Assembly (NCBI RefSeq): GCF_000003605.2
Contig: NW_003149767.1
Coordinates: forward strand, 274,281-325,374
From: Saccoglossus kowalevskii
Taxonomy: Eukaryota; Hemichordata; Enteropneusta; Harrimaniidae
Length of the DNA: 51,094 nucleotides
Direction: 5' to 3'
A model generated the notes under the pieces. The model ran no database searches and was not told the origin of the DNA. It saw nothing but the letters and a program-made list of their open reading frames with translations. Made by a program: the position numbers and the translations under genes. Below, in pieces: positions 1 to 9,727 of the stretch (position 1 is its first letter; each line of letters begins with the position of its first letter).

Positions 1-33
1 GTTATTATTTTTTTTTCATTTCAACTTTATTAG

Positions 34-3000
34 GATTGTTCATCACGATGACCATGTTGTAGACAGATCTTCATTGCCAAATGAATTAATTCGCACTGTG
101 TCTGGCGAGACTGTCTTCAAACAGGAACTTCCTAGGGTGAGTTTTGAGAATTAGAGGCAGTATATATCTAGAATTTGCATTTCAAGTTATATTAAGGCTA
201 AGTTTATATATCGCATTAACTGATTAGGCAGTATACCCTTTCCTATGATATTTATAGTAAATGTCAGATTGAAACATCTCATTTCAGTTTTATTTATGAA
301 ATTGACAAATTGACAAATACGTGAAATGCTGAATTGTTCGAGTTATGGGCATCGAGTTACGAAAACATCGAGTTACAGAAATGACCACGTCAATATTTTT
401 GAAACCACGCCCAAATTGTAACTCGATGTCCAATTAACAGTTAACAAAACTTCGAGTTACGGGCAACATACATTTTGTTTTTGTTCAACGTCGACATTCA
501 GTAACTCAAACTTTAAATAACAGTTAACCAAATTTCGAGTTTTTGTGTTTTGTTTAACTTTCAAATTTTGTAACTCGAACTTTAATTAACAGTTATTCGA
601 ACTATTCGAGTTATTCGAGTTATTAATTCGAAATTTAATTCCTAGTTAGCCGAAGTTCGAGTTACGACAACGTAGATTGTTGTTATTGTTCGAACATCCA
701 CATAGCGTCTTTCATTTTTGACTAGCAATATGCTTGCTTGTTTCAACGTTTTTGGCTTAGTCACCTGTACATCCTCACAACTTCTTTTCGACGTCTTGCT
801 GGAGCCTGGAAACCACCACAGACCGTATATAGAGGCCGGAGTCGTGATACTTCTTCATTGGCGTCATTCCATATTTACATCATCTTCAACTTACTCTTTC
901 TTATCATATACTGATTCATAGTAAATTCAAAAACACACGACTATCGTTCGTGTCACTGGTTCAACATGTGAAATTAGGCAAGCAGATTCTCAAATCTTCA
1001 CATTAGTCAATTTTGGCGCATTTTGTTGCAATAATAACAGTAACATTGTTGCAACATTACAAATTCAAAATTGTCACAAGTAATTTTGTAATAAAATTTA
1101 CATATTTACTTATCCAAGTATCTACAAAAAATGTACATATCAAGAATGCCAGCAAATCAGTTGGAAGTTTACAAACAAAAGTTGAAACTCTCATTTGTCA
1201 CCATAAAAACAAAACAGGTCCGCCCAAGTTACCTAACATCTAATGGTAGTATCAAAACAATTGGGCTGGTACTTTTCAAGAAGAAGTCGATAATTTAATT
1301 GTCGTTGGTCAATGTAAAGTCACCTATATGAACAGGACTGTTCCGACTGCAGAGCTAAACAGTATGTCAGATATAACATATTTGCTCTATAATCATAGTG
1401 GTAATAGTATATGGTATAAGAGAGGCATATACATAAATGTATAGAAAACTATTGTAGATGGTTATATGTTAATGATTCAGAAATAATTGTAATGTTTTAT
1501 AGAAGTTAAAATATCGTTGAGTCCAAAAATGTCCTCACAAACGCCATTGAATAGTCAATTTCCAATCAAAGGAAATTAAATAGTTTACAGCATTGGTGTT
1601 GTCAAAAGAAGTTGAATTACCATATTTGCATTAATTACAAAAGTGTTTCTGGTCAAAATTACTAATATTCTAATGATTCAGTATACACCAATTTATCGTT
1701 CTTCTGTAATACAGCAAGCATGGTATCAAAAATTATTGTAAAAATAGGAAAAATATTTTTTTTTTTCAAAAGTACAAATTGTATAAACCATGAAATGTGT
1801 ATTTTTATGTATCAATAGGTTTGTCCAATCAATCATTTTCCAGATGTGGATATCAATGAAGCATCTAAAGATTTGGTGCAGCGTCACCTGACTGGTTTTC
1901 AAGCAGAACGTATGATAATGCAGGTATAGGCTTTTATTTTCACAAGAAGGTAGTGTCTGGATATCAGTAATTATACTGCCAATCATTATTACCTTATCAT
2001 ATATAATAGAAAAGTTTCGAGCTATACCACTATTCACTGCGTTCAATTATCCACTGTAAGCCGGTCAGTCAAAATGACTATTTTGAACTGTGGGCATTAA
2101 TCTGTGATTCATCCAATGACGTAGAGAGAAATGTCAGGCGAAGCCCCATGATCTCATCGATTTCCCTCCACGTCATGTAACACGTGACCGATGTCAATAG
2201 GTAAACGTCATCTCGTTCACTTCTGTTTTCTCTGCACAAGGTGTGCCTCGTAAATACCAGTGCGGTTCAGTCAGCAGTTTATCGACTGAGTTTACTCTTT
2301 GAGGTACTATCCTGTGACAATTGGTAACAGTAAGACTTGTTCCTTTCTTAATGTAGCTAAAATGGCCGACTAGGAGAAAGAAAGCATTCCTAGACGAGCT
2401 CCTAACCTCCCGTGTTTTCATTACAATAGTCAACTTGGTCTTGCAGAATTGCCACCGGGATCTGCCACACTGGAACCTGCATCGTAAATGTCATTCATAT
2501 TTGGAATGTGTGCGGGGTGTTGGCAAGTGGGGTGGAGGGGGGGATCTTCTGTGGATCGTTCCTCACCTGTTATCATGTTTGCCTCAAAGATTCGGACTAT
2601 TGTCGAGGGCCTGACAGGACAAATTTCGTCCCTTGGTAGACAAGCTGCAGGTGGAGCGGGTTTCCTCCACTGCAGTTGCATCTTGGTCGGCGAATGGGAA
2701 AAAGCACACCAGGAAGCTTGCACTCTAAGGGTGCTTCCTCCCGGGATCTCGCGCAGGCTGGAAGTACTGGGCCTCCACCGAGGATGACAGGCAGGCCACT
2801 GATAAGGTGGAGGACAGAGCAGGGCAGAACGTTGGTTTTGTCTCTCCCTTGCTTCCTGCCAGCCGGGGATCATCAGTCAGAGCCAGTACCAGAGTCTTTC
2901 CGAGAGCACTGCCTCCTCTATGTGTCACTCCCCCTTCAAGGACCTGCAGGCCTTCTAAGCGGGAACCAACCCAGTTATCTAAGGCCTTCTCACGGCGACT

Positions 3001-4824
3001 CCATTTCCAGGATACAGAGTGGCAGGTACCACACTGGGTAGCCTCCAGTCTGTTTCGGCTGTGTGACGTTCCCATGACCTATTCGCCACACTCCAGAATG
3101 CTAATCTCTCGATGTACGTGTCACTTCACTGAAATTCTTGACGTGAAAAACAGTCTTCTTACTAGCACTCGCCTCTGGTATGCATCGCCCTGAGTCAGGG
3201 GCCTTGTCCTTCTCAGAGGTATGTGTCGCTTTTATGGAAAATCAAGCTGTGCTAAAAACCCAAATCAGGTTTCTCCCCAAGAACCAAATCCCAGAGCACG
3301 ACCCACAGCCAACAGTCATCCCCTGTTTGACCAATATTGTCAGCCTTGAAGATCAGAAGGACCGAGCCCAATTCGAGCTTTGAGTTGCTATGAGAGACGT
3401 ACTAATTGAGGCAAGGCAGCAAGCACATTTTTATGTGTTTGGTCAGGGTAAGCATGATAAACCAGCCTCCCGACTTCGATTACAACAGTGTCTAAAACTG
3501 ACTGGCGTCTTCAGCACAGGGTCTACAGAGACACCAAGTACAGGTGCATAAGGTTTGTGCGATCGCCAACCCATTAGTTAATGCATCAGGTGATCCCTCG
3601 AAGACATAGTACAGGTTTCTGAAGATTGCAAATTGTCTCTATCAATTATTATCTAAGAGAAACACAATCCATTGAGGAAGTTCTTTTTAAGCTGGGTCCC
3701 ATCATTGCGGGTCAGACTTTGATTGTTAACCCATTCAGGACGACAAAGAGATCCCTGTGCATAGGCGATAGAACAGTATCTGAAAATTCTGGGCAGTGCT
3801 CTTTGGACATTCCCAGGTCTTGTTTCGGCCTATACCCTCATACAGAACTGTTTCGGCCTCTTCTTTTTGGAATGCTACTTACCCCCAGAATCATGTTTGG
3901 GTCTGGTGTATCAGTATGTTTTTACTATGGAGACGACACTGGCAAGGTAAGACACCGTTTTTCAATGCTCTTAGCTAGGTGGTAGACGTAAGTAAATAAA
4001 AATTTGTCCCAGTATTGGACACGCTTCATTTTAGTACTCCTTTATTTTCTGTTTTGCTCGGAAATCCACCATCTTTCGTCATCTGACTCTGCCTACAGAT
4101 CAAAATATTCATTTTGACTGACCGGAGTCCTTGTATACGGAGAAAACAGCTGAGTGAATATAAGGCATAAGAGCGCTGACCTATTGACTTTGGACATATG
4201 TTACGTGACATGAGGAAAATCTATGAAGTCATGGGGCTTCCCCTTACCTAGATTTCTCTCCGTCATTGGCTGAATCGCAGATTAATGCCTACAGTTCAAA
4301 ATAGTCATTTTGACTGACTAGAGTCTATGATGGGTATGAACTAGGTGAATAGGTGGGTTTAAAACCCTCTACCTAAAATTGTAAGATTCCATGCAAGAAT
4401 GGAGGGGGTTGCTATCTTGCTTGCAGGAATTTGTTCCCTGGTTTTACCTTGATTTCCATCCACTATTTATGCTTCTAAATTTTAACCCTCAGGCATTCAA
4501 GTTTCTAATGGCTTAACTCTAAACTGTCTATACAAAGCCAAATTTATGGAAATCGGCTTATAAACACACTCATCTACAAAATGCTGTCCAATTACTGTCA
4601 CAAACATACTTACCTACACTTACACATTCCATTAACCTAGTCAAAATACAAATCTTCTTCTTAACCATTTTTTTCAGCGTCAAAAAGTTCGAGCTGTTCC
4701 GGTTGCTAACATACATTGTCAATGGAAGAACAACAATTTCTCGTACTTCGTATATGGATTTGAACACAAAGTGCATGCACCAGACTACCCCCAGCAGTGC
4801 TGCTGCGGATGTACATTACTGTAA
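34..4824 (+). CDS. SSUH2: SSUH2-like gene, copy A, last three exons (5' part outside window)
   Basis: Exons 34-136, 1819-1923 and 4678-4824 are flanked by AG acceptors and GT donors and end in TAA (4822-4824). They correspond to exons 10-12 of the complete copy B with identical phases (first exon enters in phase 2; the others are phase 0). The encoded segments contain HHDDHVV, ELIRTVSGETVF, PINHFPDV, QRHLTGFQAE and YFVYGFEHKVHAPDYPQQCC, the C-terminal domain of the SSUH2 (ssu-2 homolog) family that follows its cysteine-rich CxxCxGxG region. No stop or frameshift is seen. One oddity is VCPINH where copies B and C have VWPINH. Intron 11 is swollen by a DIRS-like element. The molecular function of the family is poorly known; human SSUH2 has been linked to tooth (dentin) development. 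Whether copy A is intact upstream cannot be judged here. Confidence 0.9.
318..990. repeat. Intron insertion rich in TTCGAGTTA / TAACTCGAA motifs
   Basis: Relative to the matching introns of copies B and C, copy A has extra sequence here. From 337 to about 665 the octamer-like word CGAGTTAC/CGAGTTAT and its reverse complement occur at least ten times (near 337, 352, 368, 417, 452, 571, 608, 617 and 655), interleaved with TTAACAGTTA. No coding capacity is seen. It could be a degenerate palindromic repeat or a MITE-like insertion. Confidence 0.45.
2064..4319 (+). mobile_element. DIRS-like retrotransposon remnant in copy A intron 11
   Basis: The ends at 2064-2180 and 4200-4319 are inverted repeats of about 115 bp: GTCAGTCAAAATGACTATTT at the left is matched on the opposite strand at the right. 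G+C is clearly higher than in the flanks. An internal open frame at 3180-3383 (LSFSEVCVAF, PEHDPQPTVIPCL) resembles the tyrosine recombinase of DIRS elements, followed by HKVCAIAN near 3550-3575. Inverted terminal repeats plus a tyrosine recombinase fit the DIRS1 group. The reverse transcriptase part present in the copy B element is missing, so this one is internally deleted. Frames are broken throughout. Confidence 0.75.
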
Positions 4825-4879
4825 ACCAGTGGGCGACATTACACCTGACATGATATGATTCTCGATTTCATTGTTTTAG

Positions 4880-5263
4880 TTGGTTAGTATTAATTGTCTT
4901 GTGTTTAAAAAAATAGTTATTAACCACAGAATGGGTATTTTAATTTAAGAGAAATTAAGGAATGTATATTTAGAAACTTCATTTTCATGGAAACAGGAAA
5001 GTTTATTGTTTTTCTTTCTTAGTCACCTTTTTCTTAACTTTGTCTATATAATGATGTATTCAGAAATTTGGTTGGTTAGTATTAATTGTCTTGTGTTTAA
5101 AAAAATAGTTATTAACCACAGAATGGATATTTTAATTTAAGAGAAATTACGGAATGTATATTTAGAAACTTCATTTTCATGGAAACAGGAAAGTTTATTG
5201 TTTTTCTTTCTTAGTCACCTTTTTCTTAACTTTGTCTATATAATGATGTATTCAGAAATTTTG
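4880..5263. repeat. 192-bp tandem duplication in copy A 3' region
   Basis: The segment beginning TTGGTTAGTATTAATTGTCT at 4880 recurs at 5072 with almost no differences and runs to about 5263, a period of 192 bp. It lies 55 bp after the copy A stop, within the likely 3' UTR. Copy B has a single diverged version (about 25570-25820). Confidence 0.85.
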
Positions 5264-5613
5264 TACATAATTTATCTTATAGTAGTATTGTAGTAAACAA
5301 ACAACTGTTCCATGTGAAGAGCTTATGAGGTAATACCTTAAAGCAGATTGCATACTTTGTCAAAGTTTTCCCTCATTCTCGTTACTCATGGTGAAATATA
5401 CATTGCCTTGTTTATGTAAATATAGGTAATGTAACCATAAATTAATTGCAGTGCAACATGCTATATTACAAAAAAATAAAACAGAATCTGTCGTAACACT
5501 GAATAATTAATACTTTCACTAAAGGTCAATTCTTCTGTCAAATTCAGATAGCAGCACACTGCATAGATTTTATGCCAATTTTGTTGATCATTTTGAATTG
5601 AAAAATTGTTCAA

Positions 5614-5619
5614 AATAAA
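5614..5619 (+). terminator. Candidate polyadenylation signal of copy A
   Basis: An AATAAA hexamer lies in TTGTTCAAAATAAATACT, a context conserved downstream of copy C (41439-41444). It is 790 bp past the copy A stop; part of that distance is the 192-bp duplication. Another AATAAA occurs near 5475. Confidence 0.45.
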
Positions 5620-5649
5620 TACTGTAATTCATTGTGTTTTCATGACCGA

Positions 5650-5760
5650 TTTTCACCATCAGACATGCAGCATGCCATTTCTGTCAGGTCTGTAACAGGT
5701 CTGCTCGATCAGACATGCAACATGCCTATTCTGTCATTTCTCCGAGAAATGCATTAAGAT
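5650..5760. repeat. Two-unit ancestor of the 50-bp minisatellite
   Basis: Two units containing CATCAGACATGCAGCATGCC and TCAGGTCTGTAACAGGTCTG occur just after the copy A poly(A) signal. The same position downstream of copy C holds the large 41485-44130 array. After it, 5760-6250 aligns loosely with the sequence after the copy C array (ATTAAATTGGTCATAATGTG at 6098 versus a near match at 44193), so this is the unexpanded counterpart. Confidence 0.8.
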
Positions 5761-6620
5761 ATTGCCTGCTGAAAGCTCCAAGAAATAGCAAAATCAATGG
5801 GGGAAATATCAACAGGCAATGAGATAATCATTATACTGGACATTATTAGCTAAACTGAATTAACATTTGCTTCTGGTGGGAAGACACAATTTATTTGTAT
5901 CATCAATTTAGCTTGTATTTTTTACGCCAATTGCACCATATTGTACAAGCTGTGTCATTATTAAAAATGTCAAAAAATATTTGTAACACAATTTATGTCA
6001 TTGAATCTATAATATTTTTAATGAAAATCAGGATGAAAACTCGCCCGACCTTCCTGTGAATAAATAATGTCATATTAGGCAGGTTTAACGCTATGCAATT
6101 AAATTGGTCATAATGTGGTGGCATACAGTCTTCCAATTTCTTCACCGCAAAATCTCCAAATACCATACAATAACTATATCTAATATGCAAATATATAAAC
6201 CATAAATTTATATCAGTTGGAGACCAATGATGTCAATGTCTAATAATGTAATTTGTTTAATGCGTCATTTGATAGCAACATTAACCAGTTTTGTACAAAA
6301 CAAAATGTTTTGAAATCAAAAGACCTGTACACATTAAAATATATTGATTGTCACATGACGGTCGATTTTTTAAATCATAAAATATTAATGTCTCTTCTTC
6401 AATGTCATGGTAAGATATATATAGTAAGTACCCGCATTGGCAATGTCATTTGTTGCATCAACTGAACTATATATTGCTATTTTGTTTTTCGCATTCAAAG
6501 GCCAAAATCTCGTGTTCTAAAGAAATAAGACATAATGTCATTTTTTTTGGATTTGTTGGACCCATTTCATTATTGCCTAGCCGACAAGACAAGTTATGGC
6601 AAACGTTGTACAAAGCGACA
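5761..6620. other. Copy A 3' flank, no gene seen
   Basis: AT-rich sequence homologous in part to 44131-44300 downstream of copy C. Short open frames here have no recognisable motif or splice context. Confidence 0.5.
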
Positions 6621-7110
6621 CTATACATTGTGTATGTCATTCAAATAAAATTCCTTCACTTTGGGTAGTAATTGATGTGGAATCCTTCTTGGTGTATAGA
6701 GACATACTGGTTGAGGGTCTGAGAAAAGTGTAATGTGATATTCAGTTCCAATGAACAAAGCTGGGAATTCTGTTCTGAAGTTCGTTTTGGAGTATTGTAA
6801 TCCATTTTCAATGAACATGATTGTTTTTTATTACAGTTTCATATGCTTGCTTGTGGCGGTATTGTAGCATAACACGAAGAGATTGCTGAGTCTGACTAAA
6901 TTTATTCTTTTCCAGCCATGGAACTTTGTCACTAATGACTAAAACTGCAGCACCGGTATCTAACTTGAAGTGTGTATCATGGTCATTTTACCTTTATTTC
7001 TGCACTCCAGTATTCATCACTTCAAATTAAGATGTCAATTTCTTCAAGATTTTGAATTTCCTTCACTTTACTGCTTTGACTAGCACTTAGACACTGTTTC
7101 TGAAAGTGTA
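6621..7110 (-). mobile_element. Ty3/gypsy-like pol fragment, decayed
   Basis: On the minus strand, a frame around 6952-6966 reads FKLDTGAAVLVISDK, an aspartic-protease active-site motif (DTG). Downstream on the same strand, 6621-6818 contains EYHITL and LYTPRRIPHQLLPKVKE, the linker just before the reverse transcriptase of Ty3/gypsy elements. A cysteine/histidine-bearing segment lies further upstream near 7085-7130. Stops and frameshifts separate these blocks. No long terminal repeats were recognised. Confidence 0.65.
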
Positions 7111-7119
7111 CAATTTTCT

Positions 7120-7930
7120 GACGTTTGTGACATGTTGCTTCTCTGGCTGGATGTCAGCAACCATGTTTTGACATGTTTTTGTCCTATTACCTCAAACCCT
7201 GCAAATGGAAGTGTGCATGGAATCATGGGAAGAAACGGTGCGCATTGCCATGTGATAACTGTCATAAAGATGATTGACAGATCATACTTGTTTTCATCTC
7301 TGGAAGGACAGATGGAATCTACCTGGTGTGCCTGTGATTTACATAACACAGGGTGTTTACAACTTCAGAAGGAGAATTGGAATTTACCAGGTGTGCTGTT
7401 ATTTGAATAACAAAGGATCTACTGAGTTGCCTAAGTGAAACAGCTGCTAGCAAGATCACATTCTGATTGGCTCATGTGGAAACCCAGGTAGTGATACTGA
7501 ATCATGCCTTTGAATCATGACATTTGGGTCCATCATTTCAACTTGGTATCCAGTGTGTGCTGCTACGATATTGTGTGACAAGTGATACAGACTACAACCA
7601 TCATTCTGTGAGACTTATATGAACTGCTCTGCGATCTCTTGCTTTCAGCGGTGCCCTCCAGAATACCATCATTCCTCTGCAAGCAAGACTCCTGTATTTC
7701 TTCGTTGTTGTGTTGCAGAAGCCATTGACTGTCGTCCATTACTACATCCTGGAACTGTGAGTTATCACCAATGCACACTTCCCCCATCAATCCCCTATTT
7801 TAGTGACTTTATTCATTGTATTTTCTGTGCTTTATTTCTTGTAATTATTTTGAGAGATATTAAAGCCAGGAGCTTTAACTCGATATCTTGGTGTATGTGT
7901 ATTTCATTTCAGATTTCACATTATCTGTAA
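7120..7930. other. Intergenic region, no feature recognised
   Basis: Open frames of 75-103 codons on both strands overlap each other and lack recognisable domains. I see no splice-supported gene here. Confidence 0.4.
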
Positions 7931-7977
7931 TTAGCGAAACGAGCCGTTTACTAATTAAATTATTGCCATATTGTGCG

Positions 7978-8030
7978 TATAAAACCCATTTTCTCTGTGT
8001 CATCCCATTTCGTTTCGTTAAGCCGGTAAT
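7978..8030 (+). promoter_or_regulatory. TATA-like box ahead of the copy B first-exon array
   Basis: TATAAAA at 7978-7984 is followed about 40 bp later by a donor-like GCCG|GTAATTAGTAG (GT at 8026), the same intron start used by the first-exon modules. No ATG lies between, so it could be a decayed or non-coding version of the module. Speculative. Confidence 0.25.
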
Positions 8031-8263
8031 TAGTAGTTAATAGTGTCTGCTAGCAAATAGGAAAGTTCTACCATAATTGTGATGTTCATATGTTGAAATT
8101 GTCTGTTAATTATTGAATGACACCTATCGCAAATAGTAGTCACATGGATGTATGTTTCATGTCACGTATTTGGTTTAGATGTACACTCGATATTTATACT
8201 GTAATTAATGATTCAATTAGAGAGTGTCTGCTAGAAAATATCATAGTTCTACCATAATTATAA

Positions 8264-8580
8264 TTATGTTGCATGAGAACAGCATTCCCTGATGAGGTCA
8301 CAGCCAATCACGTGAAAATCAGCACTCCCTTGGTTTGATTAATGTAAACAGTGGAACACATTGATATGCGTGTACTTTGCTTCGTAAACTGCCGTGACTG
8401 TAAATGTTTTTGTTAGAATTTGAGTTATTCCGAGGTTCTGATCGCTTCTGTAAGTGGCACTAAACCAGCCTGACTTGTCTGGTGAAATTACGACGACAAG
8501 CTTAGAACAGTGTGTCGTATAAGACGCAAGTTACTGAAACTCGACCAACTTCTAGACAAGACAGTCGCCAAGATAGATAG
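8264..8580 (+). promoter_or_regulatory. First-exon/promoter module M1 (start codon lost)
   Basis: This is about 0.3 kb, with strong similarity to module M2: an E-box CACGTG at 8309-8314, then blocks GTAAACAGTGGAACACATTG and GACTTGTCTGGTGAAAT, then a leader ending GTCGCCAAG. Where M2, M4 and M5 have ATGAGTAG|GTAATT, M1 reads ATAGATAG|GTTATT, so the start codon is lost and the donor weakened. It may be inactive or serve as a non-coding first exon. Confidence 0.65.
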
Positions 8581-8867
8581 GTTATTAGTAGTCAATAGTG
8601 TCTGCAAGAAAATAGGGAAGTTCTACAATAATTATGATTTTCATATGTTGAAATTGTCTGTTAATTATTAAATATTGTTTATCACGAATTGTAGTCAATA
8701 CATGTATGTTTCATACCACATAAATTGTGTAGGCGCACACTCAAAATTTGTATTGTTTTTAGTGACTTAATTAGTGTCTACTAGAAAATAGGGAAGTTCT
8801 ACGATAATTATAATATAATATTTTGAAATTGTCTACTAAATATTATATGACACATAGTGAATAGTAG

Positions 8868-9360
8868 TCCGCGGTGGCTTGTATGTAATTTAACAGGAGT
8901 TTCGTCAGTCTACGCGTTGCCACGTAGCATTTAATATCTTTGTGTTCTACACTCCTTTTATGCAGCTTTATTTCCGAGGTAACTATTAAGTATTTTCGAT
9001 GTTTAAATAACAACATTGTTTATTGCAGTAAGCATACTCATAGATGTACAACTTCATTACATGCATACCCGCCACCCTCCTTCAGGTGCATTCGAGCATG
9101 TGGCGGGTGCGCAGATTTCCAGAGGTTTTTAGTCCCGTTATTATTCGGGTTTTCATTTCGGTTTTTGTTTCTGCACGGCTTATGTGCCGCTTTACAGGGA
9201 TTGCAGTTTTTAATATTCTATGTACGATAGTTACTGGTGTTCAATTTCCTCATCTATGTTTAAGTACTTACTACACTTTTTTGTTAATAAATCTTGAGAT
9301 CCGTGTGCTCCTGGCAAAGGGATTACACTCTAATTATCAGTAAGTGCGTAGTTTGATGGT
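8868..9360. repeat. Unidentified insertion of about 0.5 kb between modules M1 and M2
   Basis: It interrupts the 180-bp repeat pattern and is less AT-rich. It contains a 9-bp inverted repeat (ACCCGCCAC at 9067-9075 and GTGGCGGGT at 9100-9108) and an AATAAA near 9288. A 99-codon open frame (9044-9343) has no recognised domain. It could be a short retroelement or solo LTR; no target duplication was identified. Confidence 0.4.
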
Positions 9361-9410
9361 GTGCTCGTATGGTAGAGTGTAAACATAAGGAAGTTCATCC
9401 ATAAATGTAA

Positions 9411-9727
9411 TTATGTTGCATGAGAACAGCACCCCCCGATGACGTTATAGCTAGTCACGTGGGAATCGGCACTCCCCTGGATTGATCAATGTAAACAGTG
9501 GAACACATTGACAAGCGAGGACTTTGCTTCGTAAACTGCTGTGACTGTGAATCATTTTGTTAGAATTTGAGTCATTCGGAGATTGTGATCGCTTCCGCAA
9601 GTAGCGCAAGAATAGTCTGGCTTGTCTGGTGAAATCACGACGACAAGCTCAGAACAGTGTGTCGTATAGGACGGAAGTTACTGAAACCCGACCAACTTCT
9701 AGACAAGACAGTCGCCAAGATGAGTAG
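9411..9727 (+). promoter_or_regulatory. First-exon/promoter module M2 (intact), copy B exon 1
   Basis: E-box CACGTG at 9456-9461. The leader ends GTCGCCAAG, then ATG (9720-9722) AGT AG and donor GTAATT (GT at 9728). The phase-2 end joins exactly to the single G that begins exon 2 at 11205 (AG|G = Arg), giving Met-Ser-Arg-Thr-Gln. This is the only copy B module with both a start codon and a donor, so I choose it as the start. Confidence 0.7.

Noticed and set aside
2430-3985. Overlapping open frames of 99-147 codons on both strands
   Set aside because: They lie inside the DIRS-like element, overlap each other, and mostly lack conserved motifs; the G+C-rich insertion simply has fewer stops.
7563-7930. 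Opposed frames as a small gene
   Set aside because: No recognisable domain or signal on either strand, and each is the shadow of the other.
9044-9343. 99-codon frame as a gene between modules M1 and M2
   Set aside because: No motif, no splice support, and it lies within an insertion into repeat sequence.
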